DNA from: JAJYSO01 sp964579505
GTDB taxonomy: Bacteria > Bacteroidota > Bacteroidia > Flavobacteriales > Flavobacteriaceae
DNA length: 64,000 nucleotides
Assembly: GCA_964579505.1 (NCBI GenBank)
Contig: CAZOGC010000004.1
Coordinates: 1-64,000, forward strand
Direction: 5' to 3'
Part shown: piece after piece, positions 52,556-62,402 of the stretch
Position numbering within the stretch: the first letter of the stretch is position 1
Layout of the letters: each line of letters begins with the position of its first letter
Notes under the pieces: model-generated
What the model saw: only the letters and a program-made list of their open reading frames with translations
The model's database searches: none
What the model was told of the DNA's origin: nothing
Translations under genes and position numbers: made by a program

Positions 52556-53227
52556 TTACGCCAAAATTTTAAAGTGTTGCTTAGCTTGTCCTTTTTTGAA
52601 GAAGACAAGTCCCCAAAAAAATAAATCTATCGTTACGGTAACTCGTGAGTGATTGCAAATAGTTCCCCATTCTTTTTCTGCTGATTCAGAAAGATGAATA
52701 CCTTCAAAAAGAAATATGCTTTTAGGAGTGGCTATTGAAAGTAACTGAGTAAAAACACTGGTGATTGGTGGTAAAGCAGAAGAAGCTATAAAAATTAACT
52801 GTGGAACAATTGATTTGTTTTTAAGTAGGGTAATAGCTTTAGGTAAAGGGTAAGAGAGAACTTTTGTGGCGGGAAAGGTGTTGTTAAATTCAGTATCTAT
52901 TTTGTTTTCGTTGACGCATGCCCAAAGTGAGACCGAGTTACCCGCGTAAAAGGCAGCACAGTGAGCCCTTGAAAGTGCTCCTACATATAAAACGGTTTCT
53001 GACTTAAAATAACGAACAAATCGGTTGAGGAGTTTTCTTTTTCGATAACTGAGAGGCTCTTGCGCCGTATTGTTAGGGTATATTTTCTTTAGTGTTTTAT
53101 AAGCCGAATGTTTGCGACGATTATAAAGACATTGGGTAACAAATAGATAGACAAAAGGTGAATGCACCCCATGTTGATTTGTAGCTTTTAATAGAAACCG
53201 ACAATAGGCCTTGATTCGAAAAAACAT
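52556..53227 (-). CDS. Methyltransferase-like protein of unknown function
   Basis: A 223-residue protein that begins with the conserved HGVHSPFVYLFVTQCLY stretch (about residues 19-35) common in Bacteroidota. It has a Rossmann-like core with VLYVGALSRAHCAAFY where a SAM-binding glycine loop would be; the usual GxGxG pattern is not preserved. The motif FLFEGIHLSESAEKEW (about 173-188) is family-typical. It may bind SAM weakly or be inactive. It converges with the upstream lipoprotein gene and ends 7 bases from it. Confidence 0.6.
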   Translation of the reverse strand: MFFRIKAYCRFLLKATNQHGVHSPFVYLFVTQCLYNRRKHSAYKTLKKIYPNNTAQEPLSYRKRKLLNRFVRYFKSETVLYVGALSRAHCAAFYAGNSVSLWACVNENKIDTEFNNTFPATKVLSYPLPKAITLLKNKSIVPQLIFIASSALPPITSVFTQLLSIATPKSIFLFEGIHLSESAEKEWGTICNHSRVTVTIDLFFWGLVFFKKGQAKQHFKILA

Positions 53228-53252
53228 GGGGGGTAATAACTAAATTTAACGA

Positions 53253-54089
53253 TTAATCGTGATCAAAAATCTGTCTTTTTCGTTTGCGATACACCACTTT
53301 TGAAATAAATATACTAAGCTCATAGAGCAAGAGAATAGGAATAGCGACAATAACCTGGCTAGTTACATCAGGAGGAGTAACTACGGCTGCCACAATTAAA
53401 ATACCCACAATAGCAAATTTTCTATATTTTTTGAGAATATCGGGCGTAATCAATCCAATTTTGGTTAAGATGTAAATGGCAATGGGTAATTCAAAAATAA
53501 TTCCGCTGGCAATGGCTGAAGAACGAATTAAAGAGATATAGCTACCAAGATCAATGTCGTTAAAAACGACGTTGCTTACGCGGTAATTTCCTAAAAAGTT
53601 AATGGCTAGGGGAGAAATAACATAATAACCAAAAAGAACCCCTAAGAAAAAGAGAAGAGAGGCTATTAAGATAAACCCGCGTGAGTTTTTCCGTTCTTTT
53701 TCCTTTAATCCCGGCGCAATAAATTTCCATATTTCATATAAAATATACGGAAAAGCAACCACTATACCGGCAATAATAGCCGTCCAAATGCTGGCGTTGA
53801 ACTGCCCGGCCATAGTTCGGTTTTGTATACGAAAAGGAATTTCTGTAATGCAAGAACCTTCGCCCATGCCTAAGGCTTTGGTAATCTCACACAAAATGCG
53901 ATAGCTGATAAAATTTGGGTCTTTTGGCGCAAAAATAATAGCATCAAAGATAAAATCTTTAAAAATAAAGGCAACAATGGCCGCTATAAACACGGCTAAT
54001 GTGGAGCGAATAAGATGCCACCGTAGAGATTCCAGATGGTCTAAAAAAGACATTTCGCCAGTTGCGTTCTTCTTTTTTTTATGCGCCAT
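53253..54089 (-). CDS. tatC: Twin-arginine translocase subunit TatC
   Basis: TatC recognises twin-arginine signal peptides for export of folded proteins. The 278-residue protein has about six membrane helices, begins with the family motif MSFLDHLESLRWHLIRS (about residues 13-29), and shows FPYILYEIWKFIAPGLKEKE (about 130-149), the signal-binding site. It is the usual length. kdsD lies upstream in the same direction, 3 bases away, so the two are probably one transcript. No tatA is present within the window. Confidence 0.94.
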   Translation of the reverse strand: MAHKKKKNATGEMSFLDHLESLRWHLIRSTLAVFIAAIVAFIFKDFIFDAIIFAPKDPNFISYRILCEITKALGMGEGSCITEIPFRIQNRTMAGQFNASIWTAIIAGIVVAFPYILYEIWKFIAPGLKEKERKNSRGFILIASLLFFLGVLFGYYVISPLAINFLGNYRVSNVVFNDIDLGSYISLIRSSAIASGIIFELPIAIYILTKIGLITPDILKKYRKFAIVGILIVAAVVTPPDVTSQVIVAIPILLLYELSIFISKVVYRKRKRQIFDHD

Positions 54090-54092
54090 GGT

Positions 54093-55055
54093 TTAGATTA
54101 TTCCTTCGTTGATTAGGTTGTGAATGTGTACAATTCCACAATAGGCGCCATTTTCTTCCGCAATAACCTGTGTAATTTTATTGCCTTCAAGTACAGCGAC
54201 AGCCTCTTTAGCGAGCGCGTTGTTGTTGATGGTTTTTGGATTTTTACCCATAATATCACGTGCGGTAATTTTGCTTATATCGGTACTTTTGGTAAGCATG
54301 CGTCTAATATCACCATCGGTAACGATTCCTACAATTTTATCATCATCTATCACCGCTGTAGCTCCTAACATTTTTTCGGATATTTCTATAATAACATCTG
54401 CTAGAGGAGCTTCCGGACTTACCTGTGGCTTTTCGTTTTGAGCGGTAATATCGCTAATGCGTAAGTATAATTTTTTACCCAATGCGCCCCCCGGATGGTA
54501 TTTAGCAAAGTCTTTGCTGGAAAATCCGCGTAAGTGTACTAAACAAACGGCTAGTGCATCACCCATAACAAGTTGAGCAGTAGTGCTGGTAGTAGGGGCT
54601 AAATTGTTAGGGCAGGCTTCTTTTTCGATGTGTACATTTAACACTAAGTCAGCATGTTGTGCTAAGTAAGAGGAAGTGTTTCCGGTAATGGCGATTAAAG
54701 TATTCTTAAAATTATTAATAAATGGAACTAATACCTTAATTTCGGGGGTGTTTCCGCTTTTGGAAATGCAAATTACAGTATCGCCTTCTTGAATAATGCC
54801 TAAGTCGCCATGAATAGCATCGGCGGCGTGCATAAAAATGGCCGGGGTGCCTGTAGAATTAAAGGTGGCAACTATTTTTTGAGCAATGAGAGCGCTTTTG
54901 CCAATGCCGGTTACGATAACTCTGCCGTTGGCTTGGTACATTTCGAGTACAGCTTTTGCAAATTCATCGGTCAGAAATTCGTTTAAACGATGAATGGCTT
55001 TTGCTTCGTTTGAGATGGTTTCGCGAGCAAATGAAAGTAACTCTTGTTGTTTCAT
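54093..55055 (-). CDS. kdsD: KpsF/GutQ-type arabinose 5-phosphate isomerase
   Basis: This isomerase makes D-arabinose 5-phosphate for Kdo synthesis in lipopolysaccharide. The 320-residue protein has an N-terminal SIS sugar-isomerase domain, with VIVTGIGKSALIAQKIVATF (about residues 46-65) and TVICISKSGNTPEIK (about 93-107), and two C-terminal CBS domains (about 200-320) that may sense nucleotides. Length and architecture match KdsD. It precedes tatC by 3 bases and is divergent from recQ, with about 87 bases between them. Confidence 0.9.
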   Translation of the reverse strand: MKQQELLSFARETISNEAKAIHRLNEFLTDEFAKAVLEMYQANGRVIVTGIGKSALIAQKIVATFNSTGTPAIFMHAADAIHGDLGIIQEGDTVICISKSGNTPEIKVLVPFINNFKNTLIAITGNTSSYLAQHADLVLNVHIEKEACPNNLAPTTSTTAQLVMGDALAVCLVHLRGFSSKDFAKYHPGGALGKKLYLRISDITAQNEKPQVSPEAPLADVIIEISEKMLGATAVIDDDKIVGIVTDGDIRRMLTKSTDISKITARDIMGKNPKTINNNALAKEAVAVLEGNKITQVIAEENGAYCGIVHIHNLINEGII

Positions 55056-55142
55056 TTATTATGTAGTAAATTTGAATTTGGCTTTAGGTATAAATATGCC
55101 TAAATTTAAAGCGGTAAAGTTAATAAATTATAGCATTAAATA

Positions 55143-57341
55143 ATGACTGTAGCGGAAATGGATTTGAAAAAAGAACTCAAGAAGTATTTTGGGTTTGACC
55201 AGTTTAAAGGTCTTCAAGAAGAAGTGATTAAGAGTATTATTACAAACCATCATACTTTTGTAATTATGCCCACAGGAGGAGGGAAATCATTATGTTACCA
55301 ATTACCGGCCCTAATAAAAGAAGGAACAGCTATTGTAATTTCTCCATTAATTGCATTGATGAAAAACCAAGTAGATGCGTTACGCGCACTTTCTTCTGAA
55401 GAAGGAGTAGCGCATGTGCTTAATTCATCATTAAATAAAACACAGGTAAAGCAGGTAAAAGAAGATATTGCCCACGGCATAACTAAATTACTCTATGTAG
55501 CTCCTGAGTCGTTGATTAAAGAAGAATACGTTGAATTTTTACAGAAACAAGAGCTGTCGTTTTTAGCTATAGATGAAGCGCATTGTATTAGCGAATGGGG
55601 ACATGATTTTAGACCAGAATACCGCAATATTAGAAAAATAGCTCAGCGGCTACGACCTGATATTCCGATTATAGCCTTAACAGCTACAGCTACCCCAAAA
55701 GTACAGGAAGATATTATTAAAAATTTGGGAATGGACAATGCCCGTACGTTTAAAGCATCATTTAATCGTCCAAACCTATATTATGAAGTACGCCCTAAAA
55801 CGGCTAAAGTAGATGAAGATATTACTCGTTTTGTAAAAAGAAATTCGGGTAAAAGCGGTATTATTTATTGTTTAAGTCGAAAGAAGGTAGAGCAGTTAGC
55901 GGAGACATTACGAGTTAATGGTGTAGCAGCCATTCCATATCATGCAGGACTAGACTCTAAAGTCAGAGCCAAGAATCAAGATATGTTTCTAAAAGAAGAG
56001 GCAGATGTAGTAGTAGCTACGATTGCTTTTGGTATGGGGATAGATAAACCCGATGTTCGGTTTGTAATTCATCACGATATACCCAAGAGTATAGAAAGTT
56101 ATTATCAAGAGACCGGTCGTGCCGGACGTGATGGCGGAGAAGGACACTGCCTAGCATTCTATTCGTATAAAGATATTGAGAAGCTAGAAAAATTTATGAG
56201 CGGTAAGCCTGTGGCTGAACAAGAAGTAGGACATGCACTTTTACAAGATGTAGTGGCATATGCAGAGACCTCTATGAGCCGACGTAAATTTATCTTGCAT
56301 TATTTTGGTGAAGAATTTGATGATGAACAGGGCGAGGGCGCCGATATGGATGATAATGTACGCAATCCTAAAAAACAACACGAAGCTAAAGAAGAAGTAA
56401 AATTGTTGATAGAAACGGTAAAAGCTACCCGTCAGCTTTATAAGGCTCGAGAAGTGGTTAATACATTAATAGGTAAGTCTAATGCCGTACTTAAATCACA
56501 TAAAACGGTTGACTTAACGGTTTTTGGGAAAGGAAAAGCTCACGACCGTAATTATTGGATGGCCTTATTGCGTCAGGTACTTGTAGCCGGATTATTGCGA
56601 AAAGATATTGAAACATACGGTGTTATTCGAATTACCGAAGACGGTGAGAAATTTATGAATACCCCCACGTCTTTTATGATGACAGAGGATCATGTTTATG
56701 AAGACGAAGCACAAGACGGCATTATTGGGGTAGGAAAATCAGGGGCAGCTGCCGATCCACAATTGATGAAAATGTTGAAAGATTTGCGTAAGAAGGTCGC
56801 GAAGACGAAAGATCTACCACCTTATGTGGTTTTTCAAGACCCATCTTTAGAAGATATGGCGCTAAAATATCCTATAACCCTAAAAGAGTTAGAAAATATT
56901 CAAGGAGTTGGTAAAGGGAAAGCGAAGAAATTTGGAGAACCCTTTGTCAAATTTATTGCCCAATATGTAGAAGAAAACGACATTACCCGTCCGGATGATT
57001 TAATCGTAAAATCAACCGGCGCTAATAGTAGCTTAAAGCTGTACATCATTCAATCTATAGATAGAAAATTGTCTTTGACAGACATAGCCGGATCCAAAGG
57101 TATCTCTATGAAAGATCTTATTGAGGAGATGGAGGCTATTGTGTATAGCGGGACTAAATTGGGTATAGATTATATTGTAGATGAACTGTTAGATGAGTAT
57201 GATCAAGAAGAATTATACGATTATTTTATAGATTCAGATACCGATCATGTAAAAGATGCCCTAAAAGAATTTGCCGGAGATTATGAAGAAGAAGAACTCC
57301 GGTTGTACCGTATGAAATTTATTAGCGAAGTAGCTAATTAA
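55143..57341 (+). CDS. recQ: ATP-dependent DNA helicase RecQ
   Basis: RecQ unwinds recombination and repair intermediates. The 732-residue protein has Walker A PTGGGKSLCYQLP (about residues 42-54), the DEAH-type box AIDEAHCISEWGHDFRPEY (about 141-159), the GRAGRDG motif and a C-terminal HRDC-like domain (about 540-620). The zinc domain is altered: where E. coli has four cysteines, this protein reads SRRKFILHYFGEEFDDEQGE, without the cysteines. The start could be at 55143 or the ATG 5 codons later. Confidence 0.93.
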   Translation: MTVAEMDLKKELKKYFGFDQFKGLQEEVIKSIITNHHTFVIMPTGGGKSLCYQLPALIKEGTAIVISPLIALMKNQVDALRALSSEEGVAHVLNSSLNKTQVKQVKEDIAHGITKLLYVAPESLIKEEYVEFLQKQELSFLAIDEAHCISEWGHDFRPEYRNIRKIAQRLRPDIPIIALTATATPKVQEDIIKNLGMDNARTFKASFNRPNLYYEVRPKTAKVDEDITRFVKRNSGKSGIIYCLSRKKVEQLAETLRVNGVAAIPYHAGLDSKVRAKNQDMFLKEEADVVVATIAFGMGIDKPDVRFVIHHDIPKSIESYYQETGRAGRDGGEGHCLAFYSYKDIEKLEKFMSGKPVAEQEVGHALLQDVVAYAETSMSRRKFILHYFGEEFDDEQGEGADMDDNVRNPKKQHEAKEEVKLLIETVKATRQLYKAREVVNTLIGKSNAVLKSHKTVDLTVFGKGKAHDRNYWMALLRQVLVAGLLRKDIETYGVIRITEDGEKFMNTPTSFMMTEDHVYEDEAQDGIIGVGKSGAAADPQLMKMLKDLRKKVAKTKDLPPYVVFQDPSLEDMALKYPITLKELENIQGVGKGKAKKFGEPFVKFIAQYVEENDITRPDDLIVKSTGANSSLKLYIIQSIDRKLSLTDIAGSKGISMKDLIEEMEAIVYSGTKLGIDYIVDELLDEYDQEELYDYFIDSDTDHVKDALKEFAGDYEEEELRLYRMKFISEVAN

Positions 57342-57416
57342 TCGCTTCACGTTTTTATTCTTTCGGTTAATATTGAACTCATTTAAACGTTCTATTTTTT
57401 GCTTCAATTCTAAAAA

Positions 57417-57884
57417 TTACCCATAAAACCAAACAAAAAGGAAAAGTAAAGAGCCAAAAAAAACTACCATGGCTGCATAGGTTATGGGTAACCAAGTAGG
57501 ATGATGATAAGGAAGGGGAAATTCTTTTCGATAGTGTTTGGTATAAATAATGAATCGCCAACCGGCAGATAAAGACATTAATACAGAAAATAAAATGAGT
57601 ATAGCGCCAATGACGGTGGTTGAGGTGTTTGGATAGTTAAAAAGAGTACCGGCGTGTAGCGTATTCCCTTTTATCATAAACCCAAATCGGTCTATAGCAA
57701 TCCCAAAAATCATAGCGGCTAAAGAGGTTCGTACCCATACAGAAAGTGTGCGTTCTGCATTCATATAACATCGAGTGGCAGCCATTTTGGTGCGTTGATT
57801 AGAAAGTTGAGAGCGTTTTTCTGAAAGTGCTAATAATTGCTTCTGTATTTCTAAAATACTTTCCGGAGTTTGATCAGTTTTCAC
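57417..57884 (-). CDS. DUF202 (YidH-type) membrane protein
   Basis: A 155-residue protein with three membrane helices (about residues 50-65, 87-108 and 130-152). The family core AERTLSVWVRTSLAAMIFGI (about 43-62) identifies the DUF202 family, whose role is unknown. It runs leftward, convergent with recQ, which ends 75 bases away, and is followed by nothing recognisable in that gap. The next gene is the YeiH-type transporter upstream, on the same strand, 114 bases away. Confidence 0.85.
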   Translation of the reverse strand: MKTDQTPESILEIQKQLLALSEKRSQLSNQRTKMAATRCYMNAERTLSVWVRTSLAAMIFGIAIDRFGFMIKGNTLHAGTLFNYPNTSTTVIGAILILFSVLMSLSAGWRFIIYTKHYRKEFPLPYHHPTWLPITYAAMVVFFGSLLFLFVWFYG

Positions 57885-57998
57885 AAATTAATAGTTTTTA
57901 TTCATTCAAACTTACTCAATTTTAAGGAGTTTTTTCTAGGTGTTATTCGGTTTTGCGATGGTAAATGACCTGGATAATGCCTAATAATACAATTAAGC

Positions 57999-58925
57999 TT
58001 AGCCCATATATAGAATATAGATTAACGAGCTTATGGATATGGCTCCCCAAAGCGAAACCCCTAATACAAAAGGTTTGATGCCGGTTTGTCTGAGGTCTTT
58101 TATAGATAGGGTACTACCTACTAAAAAAAGCGCGAGGATGAGTAGGCGTTTAGCTATGGTGGTGATACTTGTTGTAAAAATGTGCGGTAAATTAACGTAA
58201 CTATTGAGCAAGATAGCCCCTATAAAAAACAAGATAAACCATGGTATTTTTACTTTTCCGTCTTTGGTTTTGAAAAAAAGCATAGATAACACAGACACCG
58301 GAATAATCCACAAAGTGCGTGCTAGTTTTACGGTAATAGCCACTCTTAAGGCTTGTTGTCCATAGGCTAAGGCGGCGCCTACGACAGAGCTAGTATCGTG
58401 TATAGCTACCGCAGCCCATAACCCAAATTGATGTTGTGTCATTTTAAAGAAATGACCAATTGCCGGAAAAATAAATAATGCCATGGCATTGAGAAAAAAC
58501 ACAACTCCCAATGCTACCGAAATAGTTTTTGGTTTTGCTTTAACAACAGAAGATACAGCTGCAATAGCACTCCCTCCACAGATAGAAGTACCGGAAGAAA
58601 TGAGATGCCCTAATTTGGTGTCTAACTTTAAAATTTTTGTCAATATAAAGCCTAGAACTAAGGTAAGCGTAATGGTGAATAGGGTGATGCCCAATCCTTC
58701 TTTACCTGTTTTTAGTGTTTGCGTGAGGTACATGCCAAACCCTAGTCCTACTACAGCCATTTTTAGGAGATAGCTAATTGATTTGTGGGTAAACTTTTCA
58801 AAGTTTTTTCCAAAAAATAGTGTAAATAAAAAACCTAAAGTTAGTGAGGTAGCGCTGTTTATGAACCCGCTTAGGCATAGAATGATTAAAATGAAGAAGA
58901 GAGTTAGCGTCAATTTTTTGTTCAT
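57999..58925 (-). CDS. YeiH family putative sulfate exporter
   Basis: A 308-residue transporter-like protein of the family annotated as putative sulfate exporter (YeiH/PSE). It has about nine hydrophobic helices and the signature TSICGGSAIAAVSSVVKAKPK (about residues 112-132, quoted in part). I start it at the ATG at 58925; a longer frame to 58979 gives an improbable N-terminus. A LysR-type regulator gene lies directly upstream on the same strand. In many bacteria YeiH homologues are next to such a regulator, which suggests local control. Confidence 0.85.
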   Translation of the reverse strand: MNKKLTLTLFFILIILCLSGFINSATSLTLGFLFTLFFGKNFEKFTHKSISYLLKMAVVGLGFGMYLTQTLKTGKEGLGITLFTITLTLVLGFILTKILKLDTKLGHLISSGTSICGGSAIAAVSSVVKAKPKTISVALGVVFFLNAMALFIFPAIGHFFKMTQHQFGLWAAVAIHDTSSVVGAALAYGQQALRVAITVKLARTLWIIPVSVLSMLFFKTKDGKVKIPWFILFFIGAILLNSYVNLPHIFTTSITTIAKRLLILALFLVGSTLSIKDLRQTGIKPFVLGVSLWGAISISSLIYILYMG

Positions 58926-58995
58926 AATATCGAGTTTTAAGAAAGACAAATAACCCGCTATTAATGAAGATTTGAGCACAGTAATATTGAATAGC

Positions 58996-59886
58996 CTATT
59001 CTTTTTGGTTATACCCCTTTTTAAAAAAGTGTTGCAACTTTTGTGAAGTGAGAGATTGGTCTCCTTGGCGTTTAGTAAAATAGAACCACCTGTTTATTTC
59101 GAGATTTTGTACCTCGACTATGCATAACTGATTTGCCAACAGCTCTCTAGAAACGGCATGTATAGAGAGAAAAGCGTAACAATTGGAGTGATACAAATAT
59201 GATTTGATGCTTTCGGTGCTTCCTAGAATGGCATGCTTTTGTAGAGGAGCTATATTGTGTTTGGCTAAGGCGTGTTCTATTACTTCTCGTGTTCCGGAAC
59301 CTTGTTCGCGCTTTATAAAAGAAAGATTGGCTAATTGATGAGTAGAAATACTTGTATCGATTTTTTGCGCGTTTTTAGGATTGGTAACAAGTACAAGTTC
59401 ATCTTTAATAAATTTTTCATACGCCAACCGGTTGTTGTGATTGTTGCCTTCAACAATGCCAAAATCTAGTTGTTTGGTCAATATGAGTTGTTGAATCGTA
59501 TCGGTATTTCCAGAGATAAGGTTAAAAATTATGTGCGGGTATTTCTTTTGAAGCTTGGCGGCAATAGGAGGCAAAATATAGTTAGCTAAGGTGGTACTGG
59601 CTCCTAATTTTATAGCCGATGGAAGTGCATTTTCTTTAGTAGAAAAATTATCTTCAAGCTGCTGATATAAAGACAATATTTTTTCTGCATAGGTCAAGAA
59701 GGTATGTCCGTGTGGAGTAAGGCTGAGTTGATTTCTGTTGCGTTCAAAAAAAGCGTTACCATATTCTTCTTCCAACCCTTTTACAGTTTTGGATACAGCT
59801 GGTTGAGACAGACTTAAATTTTTAGCAGCTTGTGTAAAACTCAGCGTGTAAGCTACTTCTTTAAAAATTCTTAATTTGTAATCCAT
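58996..59886 (-). CDS. LysR family transcriptional regulator
   Basis: A 296-residue regulator with an N-terminal winged helix-turn-helix (about residues 3-60, containing FTQAAKNLSLSQPAVSKTVK) and a periplasmic-binding-type effector domain (about 90-290). Unlike many LysR genes it is not divergent from its probable target: it precedes the YeiH-type transporter gene on the same strand by 70 bases. It probably controls that gene and its own transcription. The effector is unknown; YeiE-type regulators near yeiH sense sulfur compounds, which is the closest analogy. Confidence 0.88.
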   Translation of the reverse strand: MDYKLRIFKEVAYTLSFTQAAKNLSLSQPAVSKTVKGLEEEYGNAFFERNRNQLSLTPHGHTFLTYAEKILSLYQQLEDNFSTKENALPSAIKLGASTTLANYILPPIAAKLQKKYPHIIFNLISGNTDTIQQLILTKQLDFGIVEGNNHNNRLAYEKFIKDELVLVTNPKNAQKIDTSISTHQLANLSFIKREQGSGTREVIEHALAKHNIAPLQKHAILGSTESIKSYLYHSNCYAFLSIHAVSRELLANQLCIVEVQNLEINRWFYFTKRQGDQSLTSQKLQHFFKKGYNQKE

Positions 59887-59915
59887 AATGTGAACGCCTA
59901 TTTTTTAGATCGATT

Positions 59916-61280
59916 TTATCCAAATAAGAAAGAAACTACCGCTTCTATTTTGCTAACTCGTTTAATTTTTATGCGGTAATTTTTTTGCGCTATTTTGTTT
60001 TGTTTAGAAACTACAATAAAAGCAAATCCCAATTTTTCAGCTTCACTTATGCGCTGTTCTATTTTATTTACCGGGCGTATCTCGCCGGCTAGTCCTACTT
60101 CTGCGGCAAAACAAATATCACGATCTATGGCAATATCCTCATTAGAAGATAAGATAGCGGCTACTACGGCCAAATCGGTAGCCGTGTCTTCTACAGAAAT
60201 ACCCCCGGTAAGGTTTAGGAACACATCTTTTGCGCCCAGTTTAAATCCGGCTCTTTTTTCTAATACAGCCAAGAGCATGTTGAGTCGTTTAGTGTTATAG
60301 CCGGTGGTAGAGCGTTGAGGGGTGCCATAAACGGCAGAGCTAACCAGCGCTTGTACCTCTATCATAAGTGGTCTAACCCCTTCAATAGTTGAGGATATGG
60401 CAGTTCCACTCAGACTTTGGTCAGCGTTAGAAAGAAGAATTTCTGAAGGGTTGGTAACTTGTCGTAGCCCTATATTTTGCATTTCATAAATACCTAACTC
60501 ATTGGTAGGGCCGAAACGGTTTTTGTGTGCTCGCATAATGCGGTACATGTGGTTGCGGTCTCCTTCAAACTGTAACACGGTATCTACCATGTGTTCTAAA
60601 ACCTTTGGACCGGCAATACTACCTTCTTTGGTGATGTGTCCGATGATGATAACCGGTACGTGGGTTTCTTTGGCAAATTTAATGAGTTCTGCAGTGCATT
60701 CTCTTATTTGTGATAGACTACCGGGAGAGCTTTCTATATAATCTGTATGGAGAGTTTGAATGGAGTCTATAATGAGAACCTGTGGCTCTAGTTTTTCTAT
60801 TTGCCGAAAAATATTTTGAGTTTGGGTTTCGGTAAGTATATAGCAATCGTTTTTATGAGAAGAAAGTCGCTCGGCGCGCATTTTTATTTGTTGTTGACTT
60901 TCTTCGCCTGAAACGTATAGCGTTCGGTAGGGTAAGTTAAGGGCAATTTGCAAGAGCAGGGTGCTTTTGCCAATGCCGGGCTCTCCTCCTAGAAGAGTTA
61001 GTGAACCGGGTACGAGTCCGCCGCCTAAGACTCGGTCTAGCTCGTGGTTGCCGGTTATGAGCCGTTCTTCTTTTTCATATTTAATTTCGTTGACGGCTGT
61101 GGGTTTGGCTACTCGTTTTGGGGTGTTGGTAGTAGCGGTGTGCCAATCTTTGGCATCGTTTTTTTGAATAATTTCTTCTACAATAGTATTCCACTCTTTA
61201 CAAGTGGTGCATTGTCCTTGCCATTTGGCATATTGAGTGCCACAATTTTGGCAATAAAAAGCGGTTTTTGTCTTGGCCAT
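59916..61280 (-). CDS. radA: DNA repair protein RadA
   Basis: RadA is a RecA-like ATPase that speeds branch migration in recombination. The 454-residue protein has an N-terminal four-cysteine zinc finger FYCQNCGTQYAKWQGQCTTC (residues 8-27), Walker A GGEPGIGKSTLLLQIA (about 93-108), and the RadA-specific KNRFG motif. The C-terminal Lon-like domain (about 270-454) includes SSNEDIAIDRDICFAAEVGL. I start it at the ATG at 61280; a longer frame continues to 61427 without family features. The flippase-like gene is upstream. Confidence 0.94.
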   Translation of the reverse strand: MAKTKTAFYCQNCGTQYAKWQGQCTTCKEWNTIVEEIIQKNDAKDWHTATTNTPKRVAKPTAVNEIKYEKEERLITGNHELDRVLGGGLVPGSLTLLGGEPGIGKSTLLLQIALNLPYRTLYVSGEESQQQIKMRAERLSSHKNDCYILTETQTQNIFRQIEKLEPQVLIIDSIQTLHTDYIESSPGSLSQIRECTAELIKFAKETHVPVIIIGHITKEGSIAGPKVLEHMVDTVLQFEGDRNHMYRIMRAHKNRFGPTNELGIYEMQNIGLRQVTNPSEILLSNADQSLSGTAISSTIEGVRPLMIEVQALVSSAVYGTPQRSTTGYNTKRLNMLLAVLEKRAGFKLGAKDVFLNLTGGISVEDTATDLAVVAAILSSNEDIAIDRDICFAAEVGLAGEIRPVNKIEQRISEAEKLGFAFIVVSKQNKIAQKNYRIKIKRVSKIEAVVSFLFG

Positions 61281-61427
61281 ATAGGGTTGAGTTTGCTTGC
61301 AAATGCGTGAGGGATTGAGGTCTTTGTTGAAGCTCTTTTTATGCTGTGTGTAGCACAGATAAAAAAGCGACGACCGAAAGCCCGGCCCCAAGTGTGCTTG
61401 GGGACACGCCCAAACAAAATTAAACAA

Positions 61428-62396
61428 TTATTTCTTTTTGTTGAGTATGGGAAGGAGGAGTAAAGAAAGTCCGCCAACTACAACGTTTAAAATGGTTTGT
61501 GCACCCCAGTTTACCCAACCAAAGGCTTCACCAACATCTTTGCTAATGCCAAACAGGGCAAGAACAGCTCCGATGGCGATAGGATAAATACCAATGCCGC
61601 CGTTAGTGATAGAAATAGCAAATGAACCGGCTACAAATGCAGCTAACATAGCGCCAAAGGAGAGGCTTTCCATAGCCGGAAAGGCGTACCGAAGTATATA
61701 AAACATAAGAATATACATGACCCAAATAAAAAGAGTATGTGCAATGAATACTCCATTCTTTTTCATGTGGATGATGCTTTTTATACCGAGTAATATGCCG
61801 CCTATCATATTGTTAAGCTTAACAAATAAAGGCCATTTAGAGTGTTTAATAAACTTGAGGAAAAGAATGCCGATGATGATGAGTGCAATAAGACTGAGTA
61901 GGCTTACCCAAGGATTAATGTGGTATTGATCAAAGAATACGTAAAGTTCATCGGTGTGGAACAAAACGGTGGTAATAACAATAATTAATAATATTACTAC
62001 ATCTACGGCACGTTCAGCAATGATGGTTCCGAAGGCTTTGTCGAAAGGAATTTCTTCATAGGCAGCGGTGGTAGCTCCGCGTAGTACTTCTCCTGATCGT
62101 GGAATGCCTAGATTGGCTAGGTAACCACCCATAATAGCCATAAAGTTGGTAGAAAACCGAGGGTGGTAGCCCAGGGGTTCTAAAAGCAGTTTCCATCGGT
62201 AAGCACGAGAAAGGTGGGATAGGAGCCCACCGGTAATTGCCAAAACAACCCACCAAGGGTTGACCTGAGCAATATTTTGGTAGAGTTGGTGCCGTTCTTC
62301 TGGCGTAAAAGTGTAATAAGAATAGAATACAAAAAAAACACCCAACGCTAAGGGTAGGAATGTTTTTAGGTATTTAAGCCACTTTTTTTTATGCAA
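61428..62396 (-). CDS. Lysylphosphatidylglycerol synthase-type flippase-like membrane protein
   Basis: A 322-residue membrane protein of the YbhN/AglD-like family, whose fold is shared with the flippase half of MprF. It has about eight helices and the signatures LLSHLSRAYRWKLLLEPLG (about residues 58-76) and NLGIPRSGEVLRG (about 96-108). No aminoacyl-transferase domain is present, so it would move lipids rather than modify them; the cargo is unknown. The gene order radA-flippase-panD-panC-glycogen synthase is typical of flavobacteria. panD is 6 bases upstream. Confidence 0.85.
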   Translation of the reverse strand: MHKKKWLKYLKTFLPLALGVFFVFYSYYTFTPEERHQLYQNIAQVNPWWVVLAITGGLLSHLSRAYRWKLLLEPLGYHPRFSTNFMAIMGGYLANLGIPRSGEVLRGATTAAYEEIPFDKAFGTIIAERAVDVVILLIIVITTVLFHTDELYVFFDQYHINPWVSLLSLIALIIIGILFLKFIKHSKWPLFVKLNNMIGGILLGIKSIIHMKKNGVFIAHTLFIWVMYILMFYILRYAFPAMESLSFGAMLAAFVAGSFAISITNGGIGIYPIAIGAVLALFGISKDVGEAFGWVNWGAQTILNVVVGGLSLLLLPILNKKK

Positions 62397-62402
62397 GAGA
62401 GA

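Noticed and set aside
59916..61427. A 503-residue form of RadA starting at 61427.
   Set aside because: The family zinc finger begins just after the ATG at 61280; the extra 49 residues have no family match and include codons from an intergenic region.
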